Shown here piece by piece: positions 49,001 through 61,000 of a stretch of 64,000 bases of DNA. The DNA comes from Macrothele yani. Taxonomy: Eukaryota > Arthropoda > Arachnida > Araneae > Macrothelidae. A program made the position numbers and the translations under genes. How positions within the stretch are numbered: the first letter of the stretch is position 1; each line of letters opens with the position of its first letter. Below the pieces are notes generated by a model. It did no database searches. It was not told the DNA's origin and saw only the letters and a program-made list of their open reading frames with translations. The DNA is taken from the NCBI GenBank assembly GCA_039090855.1, contig CM076999.1:118233072-118297071 (forward strand), given 5' to 3'.

Positions 49001-52000
49001 ACAGGGTGATTCAAAAGTCCCTGAACTCTGAATTCAAATATTTCTACAATGAATATAGTGATGTGTAACTATTTTTACATACTGTTATATTGACACTCAT
49101 ACTTACAGTTAATGAAAATCACTTTACAATAGATGCTGGAATTGTCCACCATTCTGTTGAAGACACAAATTCACCGGACGACACATGTTGGCGGACACTC
49201 TTTTCAGCGTGTTGGCTAGTATGTCCCTCACGGCTGTAATGATGTTGTTCCACAGGTTCTGCTGTGCTGTCTTAGGGTTGTTGTGGTAAACTGTGTCTTT
49301 CAGATAGCCCCACAAATAAAAGTCGGGGGGGGGGGAACTGAAGTCTGGTGAGCGAGGCGGCCAAAGTTTTTTCGAGATTAATCGTTGGTGGAAGAACTCG
49401 CGGAGCATCTCCATTGTGTCGTTTGATGTGTGGCACATTGCTCCATCTGGTTGAAACCAACAGTAACATTCGTATTCTTCCAGAACCACTACAAATTGAT
49501 GGATGATGTCTGCATACACAGTGGAATTTACAGTTGTGTAAAAAAATGGCCCTACAATTCGCCATCTAGACTTGACGCACCACACTCCAACTTTCTGACA
49601 GTGAAGTCCAACCTCATGCAATGCGTGTGGATTCTCCGCAGCCCATATGCGAGTGTTTTGGCTATTGACATATCCATTCAAATGAAGCCATGCTTCGGCA
49701 CTGAAAAAAGTGTTGTTAATTAAGCCGGTTAGTCACTTTGTTGTGCGTGAAATTCTTAAAACATTGGCAGTAGGCAATTCGCTTTTCAGAGTCGAAAGGA
49801 CATAGCTCTTGCACTACTTGAATTCTGTGCAGCTGTAGCTTTAGATGTTTAGTTGCCCTCTGGCAGGCTGAATACGATGCCCCTAACTCTTGAGACAGCC
49901 GCCGAAGTGACTCCCAGGGAGAGCGCTGCAGGGAAATGTAAATTTTCTCTAGAAACGTGGTCATCACCGCTGCTGGCCGGCTGGTTTTAGGCTTATCCTG
50001 AACACTGCCTGTCTCGCGAAACCGGTTCACAAGGTCATGCACAGTTGTTTTCCCTGGTATAGGAGCATCAGAAAACTTCCTTTGAAAGAGCTGTATGCAA
50101 CGTTGGTAAGATTTTTACGCAAAATAAACTTCTAACAAAGTGACTCTCTGTTCTTGCATGAGACTCATGGCTGACTGAATGTTACTGCTTGCCAGCGCCC
50201 GTGTAAGCGTAGTGTCATGTGGTGCTATCGCATAGCGCAGCTCATTCCCCAAGGTCACACACAACAGCCACAAGCAGCAATACTCGAATATCTTTTATGG
50301 TTTTACAGCAAACACGTTTTAAAATATAGAGTCCAAGGACTTTTGAATCACCCTGTACTAAGTAGTACATCTGAATATGCTTTTTTTTTTTTTTTTTGTA
50401 TTCAATTCCCCTGTTATACATTTTTTACTTATAAGTGTCATTCTCTTCAAAGCAGTTGATCCACTTGATTTTAGCATTAGTACCAAGTAAAATATTCATA
50501 GATCTCTGATTTTTTTCAAATTTCTTGAATTCAGAGGCGGGAAAAAGAGCTGTGAATGTTATTTAATAAATCTTAGTTGCATCATTTATTTCATGGCTGC
50601 AAAACAAAACAAACGCTGTCTCAGTTCTCACAAAGTTTTGATAACCGGGTTAACTTATAAAAGAATTGTGTATTTTTGATAATCTGAAATTCCAAATTTA
50701 GCGTATAATCACAAAAACTGTATAAATGAATTATTTATAACCAAATTGAAACAGTGATAAAAAACTACAGTAAAATATTGAGACTAGCACAGAATTACAT
50801 ATAAAAGTGAAAAACGTATATATGAGGTTCCACTGTGTTTTTATTATAGCTTCAAAAATTTAGTATAAAGCAGAGACAATTTCAAATATAAAACAGTGCC
50901 ACATAGATCCTCTGAAAATGGAAAGCATAAAAATGCATGCTTATATAAAAAAAATTGAGCAATGCAGATGGGAACAACTGGAAGAAATACAGAAAATGCT
51001 GAGAGCGGTAATTAGTCACTTTTTTAAGGACCACAAATGCCTACTCTCTCATTTCCACATAGACCTAGTGAACATGGGTTTCTGCTATATCACATTTGCA
51101 TAGACCCCCCCCCCAAAAAAAAAAAAAAAAATTGTTGATTTCATCAAATCTCAACAAACACTCCTTAAAAATTTATTTAAACTTAATTGTCTGGAAATAG
51201 CCCGAGTCCACACTTCAGCAAATTTAAATTACTTTTTAAAATATTAATTACCATGTTATCTGCCAACAACAACAACAACAAAAAAGTATACATACAGGTG
51301 TAATATACAGGCCTGATTTGATTCTGACAAGTTGTTTTCATTGAACCACTGTAGTTGTGATTCTTTTTTTTTTTTTGTTGTTGGTCTGTACTTATTTAAA
51401 TACACTCCAGATGGTAACAAAACTAACCTAAGATGCACTATGTGATAAAAGAGAATAATTAGAATTTGTATGCTGTTTTGTTGCTAAATCTGTACTCATG
51501 ATTCTAGGTAAAAATGAACCGTATGAGACAACGTATTGCACAACGTTTGAAAGAGGCACAAAACACCTATGCAATGCTTACAACTTTTAATGAAATAGAT
51601 ATGACGTAAGTATGGCTAAATCTGTTGTGTTTTCAAGTGTCACAAGTATTATGAAATTTGTAAATGCATATGATCTGCTGTTTTTCACCACCAAAATGAA
51701 CTGATAATATTTTTCACTTTATGGGATGTTGCATTATTATTATACTAAGGCAAGCTATGCTTAATTTATTAATTTTTACTGTCTTATTTTCAGGTTTTTA
51801 AGAAATGGAGATGACACATTTTTTATCCTAGTTGTAAATGAATTTATGGCACCTCTATTCATAGTGCACTGTGGAATTAACTTTTTTACGGGTCTTATAG
51901 AGGTGTTTATTCAAAAAAGTTGGTGGTCAAATTTTCGAACTAAAGCCTAGTTCGTCATCTGGACTACGTCACTGGAGTAGTTGCTGCCACTCAGTTGAAA

Positions 52001-55000
52001 GTGTCCAACTGCAATTATCGTTAAATGTGGTACTTCTTCGTATTGCTATTTTGACCCCTTCTTCTAGTTTCCTCTTTACTAAGTTTGACTGGTGGGCGAT
52101 TATTCTTACTGAGTCCCAATTTATGGAGTGTCCACTTGCTTGTATATGTCTGTCTAGCCCTGTTTTGTTACTAATGTTCCTAATAGCTGCTTGGTGTTCT
52201 TTCATTCGGACTTCAATACTTCTCCCTGTTTCTCCTATATAACTGAGTCCACAGTTACAGTCAGTGCAATATATTACTCCTTCTTGAAAAAAATTATTTT
52301 TGCTGGATGCATTTATCCCTAGTTTAATTTAGGTTAAGTTCTAGTAACCTAATTTTTGCTGTACCATCTAACCTTTTTGGACTGACCCCAAACAAATCTC
52401 CCTGCTTGTTAATCATGTTTCATTACATTATTAGGAACGTTTGGAGATTTTTTGAAGCCCCCAAAACTGTAATTCTGATTCTCCTTTTATCATTCCATTA
52501 ATATGAGAACCAATTTAAAAAAAAAAATAGCGAATGCAATTTTATGAATCTAGCAACCACTTACCGTCATTCATATGCTACCAGGCTGATGAAGACTGAA
52601 GGTACCAGTTAAAAGCTTCCTTACCATGAATGTTTGACCTAACTTAAGCATTTTTTAAGTTTTAATACATACCATCTTACATTTCTTACATACTTCCAAT
52701 ATTTTGAAATATTTATTTGATACTTTATCCATTTGTGTTTGATCAGAAAAAAATCTCACATTATTGTGTATTAATATTTCCCCCTGTTATTGTTAAACTG
52801 ATCAATTAACAGTTTACAATATGCATAGTTGTAATGATTTTGTACAAATGAAAAACTTAAAATATTAGTACATTTATAAATGCCATTAGTGTTAGATTTT
52901 GTTTTAATTGTATTGTAAAATTGAACATTTCATGAGTGTTTTTGTTTTCTTAATTGAGTAATTAAAACATTAAAACACTTGTTTATCAAGTACAGTGTTA
53001 AAAATTAAGCTAAGCTTTTGCTACAAGCCTGTTTGTCCTAGATTTCCAACACAGTTTAACTGCCGATATATGGCTCCTGCCTTATCTGTTAGAGGAGCTT
53101 GCTCTCAGAAGCCATTGGCAACTCCACTTCTAAGTTGGACAGGTTTAAAACTTCTTCACACAAGAAGCATGTAATGATGGCTTTGTGAAAGAAATATATT
53201 CTTAAGTCAGAATATTTTTTTATTTTTGCCAAATTGTCCCCTTATAATGGTATTCAAAACCACACAAAGGTACACTATATTATCAAAAGTATTGAGACAC
53301 CACAATGTTTCGGGACAAATGGCTTTATTATCGCATTTAGCAGTTAGCCGGTCCACCTTTTGCTTGTATGACAGTGGCAATACGTTGAGGCTTACTATCA
53401 ATGAATTTTCAGTAGGTCTTAACAGGAATGGCTATACAACAAATGCATCCTCCATATAAGCTGGATCTTGTCACCCTTGCTTCTCTCTGCATTTCTGTTG
53501 TAAAGAATCCATGGTAGGGCCCAGGCTTCCTACAGACTGGACCTTACCCCCTTCCTTCTTAAATAGGCCCATCGTCCATACAAACTGGACCTTGCCTCCC
53601 CCCTTCTTTCTACATTTTTTTGTCGCAAATTTTACTGAAAAGGTGCACCATTGTATCAATGTGAAATATAAGAATAAAAGTTATGTCTCTCTCTCTTCAT
53701 TTTAATTTCTCTATCCAATTTATATTTTTTGAATGGAAATAGATAAAGATATGAAAATGGAAGGAGAATCAATGCTTTTTATCTGTTATCATGTTCTTTA
53801 AAATTTTACAATCACTGAAGTTCTGCTGAAAGAAGGCACTACTCGAGAGTAATACCTTTACCACGAAAGGATGTATCGGATTTGCAATTAGGTTTTGGTA
53901 GGTGGTAGTCATCATACAGGGTGTCCCACTCGCTACCAAACCCGGCATTTCTTTAATAATATTTATTAACACTAATGAAGATATTGCAATGAAATTTGAA
54001 GGGGACTTACCTCATTTCCTGCGAAATGTGATGACATCACAACATGTGCTGGAAGTAGCCACCATTTGCATCCAGACAGCATTGAACCCGGCGCACCATA
54101 TTGTGGAAAGTCCTTGCCAGTACGTCCGCCGTCGCTACCTGAATTTCTCTCACTGCCGGTACGCATGAAGCTTCGCTTTTTTCACGGCACGTTGACAAGT
54201 CTTTTGGACAACCCTGTATCTTGTGACAGCTGGCGAAGTGACTTCCTGGGAGACGCAAGTAGTTGGCTCTTTACATTATGGTTTGTTTCCTCGGACATTT
54301 GTGGACGACCTCCTGCATGGTCATCTAATAAAGTCTCCTTGGTTTCCAATTTCTTCGACAATGCCCAAATGGTGGACTTGCTTGGCAGATGTCTGCCTGC
54401 AAACCTCTCCAGGAATTGCTGTTGACAAGATTTTATCGATCCTGTTTTCCAATAAGTGTGAACAATAAACACTCACTCCTCCTCCAGAGTCTACCGATAC
54501 ATTTTCACACGTACACGAACAGCCATGAGCACGAGCATTCACTATCAACAACAGTATTGTGTAGACATGCTCAGTGAAATGGCATAACAAAGCAGCATAG
54601 AGAGGCGTGTCCAGCTGGCTGACGGACTGCTCCTCAGTGGCAGTACACTTAGAAATGTGTCTGCCACTAAGGAGCACTCCGGCTGGCTGGCAGATGGTGG
54701 CCACTTCCAACACATGTTGTGATGTCATCACATTTTGTATGAAATGAGGTAAGTCCACTTCAAATTTTGTTGCAATATCTTCATTGGTGTTAATATTATT
54801 AAAGCAATGCCAGGTTCGGTAGCGAGTGGAACACCCTGCAGTTTCCTGCCCATGAATGACTGGACCCAGGGTTTCCCAGCAGAATGTGCCCATAGCATTA
54901 CATTTCCTCCACCAGCTTGTTTTCATCCCACGATGCATCCTGGTGCAAACACTTTCCCAGCTAAATGACACATATGTACCCTGCTGTCCACACTGTGCAA

Positions 55001-58000
55001 CAGGAAACGTTATTCACTAAGCCAGACAACCGTCTTCCAATTATTCAAGTTTTGATGCTCACATGCCGGTGCTTTTGACAGTGAACTAAGGTTAGCATGG
55101 GCACTCAGAGTAGCCAGTGGCTACAATGCTTGATTTTTAGCAGGGTTTGATGTTCTGTGTGTGTGTTGATACATTACTGATGTCACCAGCATTAAATTAG
55201 CGACGAGTTGCACCACAGTATCCGTTCTGTTGGCTCGTACTGTATGGGATAGCCTTCGCTCATCTCTAGCATTGATGTGCCTTGGTCAGCCAATACCCTG
55301 CCAATGGTTTGTGGTTTTCCCTTCTTGGGCCACTTTTTGAAAGTACTGACCACCGCTGACCATGAGCTCCCCACAAGCCTTGCTGTCTCATGAATGCTCT
55401 GTCCCTGTCGTCTGGTCATTACAATTTGGCCTTTGTCAAACTTGCTTAATTCTGCAACATCTACCATCTGAAGAACAAGAATAACAGTGATTAACAAAGC
55501 TCAGTATCAGATTTTACACTGAAGCACCAAAAGTCATGGGATACAAACCTAGTATCGTGTAGGACCTCTTCTAGCCTGGCAAAGTGCAGCAGCTCGATGT
55601 GGCATTGACGTGGCTGGAAGACTTCTGGAGAGATGTTGAGCCATGTTGTCTGAACAGCCACCCACAGTTCTCGGGTATTTATAGGTTCAGGATCTTGGGT
55701 GCAAATGGACATTTCCATCACATGCCATAAGTGCTCTATTGGGTTCGTGTCGTGCGAGCGTGGTGGCTACACCATCTGTCGAAACTGTGCAGAATGCTCC
55801 TCGAACCAATTCTGGACAACTTGGTCCTGGTGACATAGTGCATTGTTCGCATGGAAAATTCCATTGTTGTTGCAATACATGAAGTCCATGAAGGGCTGCA
55901 AATGGTCACCCAGAAGAGCAACAAAGCGATTACCGGTCAATGACATGTTTACGAGGACCAAACGACCCAAACTGTGTCATGTAAAGACACCCGACATATG
56001 TATGGAACCACCACCAGCTTGTACAGTGCCTTGTTGACAGCTTGGGGTATGGCCTCGTGGGGTCTGTGCCGCACCTGAATCCTACCATTAGCTCGTAACA
56101 ACTGGTAGCATAATTCATCTAACCACGCCACATGTTGCCTGCCTTGCAGGGTCCAATTACCATGTTTACGTGCCCAGGTGAGGCTTTGTGTCCTATGTCA
56201 TGGTGTTAACAAAGGAACTCTGGTGGTTCTGCTCCTATACTCCATGGACGCTAAATTACACTGCATTGACCTGATGGATATGTCTCTGGTATGAGCCAGT
56301 GTCGCCTGTCTATTAGCAAAGACAATCCTGGTCAAACGCCGCTGGTCATGGTCATTCAGCACCCGTGGTCGGCCCCAGCGCTGCCCATGGTGGGTGGTAA
56401 TGCCTTCCATGAGGTATTCTCGATACACACGTGACACTGTGGATCGAGGAATGTTGAATGTTTGCACAACTTCGGAAATTGAATGTCCCATCCGTCTGGC
56501 TCCCACTACCATGCCTCATTCAAACTCCTGTAATTCACGTCGGCTTGGCATAATCCTACTGGTGGTTGTTCAACCTGACTCACGAGATTACATCTCACAA
56601 CTAATAAAAATCATGGCATGTGTCGAAGCCTTTATACGACCGCAGCACCAGTTAAAAATTTGCATACTTCTGTCCCATGACTTTTGGCACTTCAATGTAT
56701 TTATGCTGTTTCATGACCATCACACATGCCATCATTTACCTGCAGTTGCTTTCATAAAGGTGCACTGGTTGTAATGTTTTGTCTCTTTGGTGTATGCCTT
56801 TTTGAGTGTATGTTGCACTAAACTTTACCACCTGGTTCATTTTCTGTGTAACATATCTTTTGAATTCCCTTCTTGACTGCATTTTGTCTGAACATTTCAA
56901 CATTAGTGAGTGCATTAGGGGAGGGGGTACTGTTTGTTGAAATATATCTATATTTATTTTTTAATTTATTGTGAAGTGTTATACATGAGGAAAGGTAAGA
57001 GCAAGAAGTATTGATTCCTTCTGTGTTTTCATACAGCTTAATTAACATTATTATTGTTTGAACTGTTTACTGTTTGGCCTCATGTATGTGTATGCTATCT
57101 ATCTTAGGAACATTATGGAAATGAGGAATATGTACAAAGATGCTTTCTTAAAGAAACACAATATCAAGCTTGGGTTTATGTCTGCTTTTGTGAAAGCCTC
57201 TGCTTATGCCTTGCAAGACCAGCCAGTTGTCAATGCTGGTAAGTGTCATTATGAATAATTTAGCTAACCAGTGACTGAGTAATTAGGCGGTTTTATCTCT
57301 ATTTCAGACAGAGGGCATGAGTTTGGATTCAGACATATTCTTGCTACAGTTCCAATGCTCCCCTTTCTCTGACTCAGTAATTTTAGTGTAGGAATGGGAC
57401 ATTAGTTTACAAATGTAAAGTTATTAGCATTAGTCCTTATGTATATTTTATTTTTCTTACCCCAAATTCCTTATAAATTTTCTTCAATATGCAGTGCCTT
57501 TCATGCTTTTCTGTAGAAACACTTTACTGAAATGTTTAAAGGTGTTACATATATTGCAAAAGTGAAAATTGAAAACCAGATAAAAAAACAACTTTAGAAG
57601 TGAAAATGGAACTATGCTTTTTTTTTGTTTTGTTTTAGAGTTTAATGACCACAGTGAGCAATGCAATGGGCTATAAGCAGTCACCATCCCTAATTTAGGG
57701 CCACTGGTTCCAGGGAAGAGAGAGCCAATGACATAAGAGGAGCACATCGTCCATTCCTCACCCGTGATTCAAATCCAAACCCATCTTGGAGGAGTGGTCA
57801 GAAGCCAGCACTTAAACCACTGCCCCACCAGGGTGGCAACTATATATTTAATACACTCAGTGGACAAAACATAAAATATACCTACCTAATAGTGTGTTGG
57901 TCCTCCTCTAGTATGAATAACAGTTTGTACATGCAGAGACAGAATATTCAAAGCAAACAGAATATAAATTCTGAATTTGCTTGTACCACTTACAGGTCAT

Positions 58001-61000
58001 CCATGCAACACCTCTCAGAAAACTTGAAAATTTCATTGCTCTGGAGCGGGAAGCGAACCATCTCCCGATTTCCATTCGAGTATGCCAATTCAGAATTTAT
58101 ATTCTGTTTGCTTTGAAGTTCTATCGATTTCCCATGTTTTATGAAGAATATTTCTTCCTTCATTGATTTATCTGTGGTACAGGTGATTTCCAACCTACAT
58201 CCATTTCCGAATGGGAGTTGAATCAAAATGCTATGAGGAAGCAACGATGCTTCGACTAGTGAAAATCTGAGGATGTTCCGGTTCCTAAGCTAAGTTTGCT
58301 TAGCCTCAGTTGCTTGGAACTTCACTGTTCTGGGAATTGTAATAGATATCTGAAGTATGTTCAGATTCCTAAGCTAAGTTTGCTTAGCCTCAGTTGCTTG
58401 GAACTTCACTGTCCTGGGAATTGCAATAGATATCTGAAGTATGTTCAGATTCCTAAGCTAAGTTTGCTTAGTCTCAGTTGCTTGGAACTTCACTGTCCTG
58501 GGAATTGTAATAGATATCTGAAGTATGTTCAGATTCCTAAGCTAAGTTTGCTTAGCCTCAGTTGCTTGGAACTTCACTGTCCTGGGAATTGTAATAGATA
58601 TCTGAAGTATTTTCAGATTCCTAAGCTAAGTTTGCTTAGCCTCAGTTGCTTGGAACTTTACTGTCCTGGGAATTGTAATAGATATCTGAAGTATGTTCAG
58701 ATTCCTAAGCTAAGTTTGCTTAGCCTCAGTTGCTTGGAACTTCACTGTCCTGGGAATTGTAATAGATATCTGAAGTATGTTCAGATTCCTAAGCGAAGTT
58801 TGCTTAGCCTCAGTTGCTTGGAACTTCACTGTCCTGGGAATTGTAATAGATATCTAAAGTATGTTCAGATTCCTAAGCTAAGTTTGCTTAGCCTCAGTTG
58901 CTTGGAACTTCACTGTCCTGGGAATTGTAATAGATATCTGAAGTATGTTCAGATTCCTAAGCTAAGTTTGCTTAGCCTCAGTTGCTTGGAACTTCACTGT
59001 CCTGGGAATTGTAATAGATATCTGAAGTATTTTCAGATTCCTAAGCTAAGTTTGCTTAGTCTCAGTTGCTTGGAACTTCACTGTCCTAGGTGGTGTAATG
59101 GTAGCATACTCAAACAGAAATCGGAAGATGCGGGTTCGATTCGCACTCCAGGGCGATGAAATTTTCCTGTTTTCTGAGAGGTGTTACATGGATGACTAGT
59201 AAGAGTTAAAAGCAAATTCAGAATTTATATTCTGTTTGCTTTGAATATTCTATCGATTTCCCACATATTATGATGAATATTTCTTCCTTCAATGAGGAAT
59301 ATTTCTTCCTTCTTTGATATGTCAAGTTGTGGTTTGTAGAGCATGAGGATGAAGTACAGTAACTACCCTGTCCACCCCAATATTATTGAATATTTGTGGA
59401 GAGATCTGGAGCAAAAGGTCAGATCACACTTTTCCCCCTCTGACATCACTGGCACAGTTTATTTCACAGGAAGATTGGTCCCAAATTCCATTATTGTATG
59501 TGTATTTGCATATCTTATATAAGTCTACTCCAAGTTGAATCACTTCTGTTTTGGAAGCAGGGAGGGGGAGGTGGGGTACAGCTTATAAATAAAAATGTCT
59601 CCACAGCCCCATTGTTTGTGGAGAAATTATTCTCTTAAGAATATATGTTTTTCAAGCAAATTTGTTCCATGTGAATTCATCATTACACTTCATATCATGT
59701 AATGTTTTGTACTGCACTAAAATACATGACGGCATGAGAACATTTGGGAACTTTCCATTGTTACAAGGTTCATTTACTCTTCTGTTTCTTCCATTTGCAC
59801 TTTAGGCAGGTTTTGTTTTAGACAGGTTTAATAGTACAGAAGTTTCTATCTTTTGTTTTGGGACCAAAAATAAGTTCTGTTTTGGACAGGTTTCCATTTT
59901 GTGCAGGATCCGTCTCAAACAGTTTTAACTGTATGTGGAAGATGTCCAGGGCTGGATTAAGGCCTTAGTGGGCCCCTAGGCAAAGGCATCTGATTGGGTC
60001 CCCAAAGAACTTATGACAGGGAATCATTATGAAGTTCGTTAAAACAGGAAACTGTAGCAATATGCTTGTGATAATTAATATATAGTGCATTCTTCAAACT
60101 AATTAATTATCTGCATAGGTTTCATAATAAGTCACTGTATATTCCATAGCTCTCATAAGAACATGAGTTAAAAATGTAAGATTCCTAGATTTTGTCTTGG
60201 ATTTTCCTATGATTTAGCATTGTATACATTTCCTAGTACATCTTTTTTGTTATGCAATGTGAAGCCACAGGGGAATTTGATCATTAACGGTTCCAAGTGC
60301 AAATTGGGAGGTGTGGGTGGATGGTAGTGAAAAAGATGAAGCTGTCTTGCCAACCTCACTGTACACAGAAGCATGAAACCTTTATCGTTGGTGAGTCACT
60401 GCCTTGAAATCTGTTTGTCTTCTTGCCTCTGTCTCTGACCAAGTGGATATCATACCAGACAAAAAAAAACTATTTTATAAACCTCTGTTATTTACCCATG
60501 TATGCTTCCTGGGCCCTTGGTAATGGTGGGCCCCAAGGCTTATAGCCCCTATAGACCCACCCTTAATCTGGCCCTGAAGATGTCTTTAAACATGTTTACT
60601 TAGATGTTTCTTGTGAAATGGTCATTTTTCTGGTCACTGAGGGAAGGCAATGATTTTTTTTTAATCTTTGAGTGTTTTTCCAGTGTATGTGGAAATTAGG
60701 TGAATGAGATTCATGTAATTTTGCTCAGTTTTTGTATGTGAGTGATCAACAGTTTAAATGTTCTTCTAAGTTGGCTACATTTTTTCTTTCAGTTATTGAC
60801 GATATAGAAACCATTTATAGGGACTACATTGATATTAGTGTAGCTGTTGCAACTCCAAAGGTAAGAATTCTGATTTGAGAATTTTATGTGTTAAATTTAT
60901 GATATTAAGAATGTGTTACACATTTTTAAATTTTTTGTTTTTCCTGTTTCATCTTTTTCATGATGAAATTTTAGCATTGTTGTTGCTTACAATAAAAATT

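Noticed and set aside
58296..59159. 287-codon open frame with a 28-residue repeat
   Set aside because: Open only because the 84-bp unit is divisible by three and lacks a stop in one frame. No start context, splice signals or known family. It ends inside a SINE.
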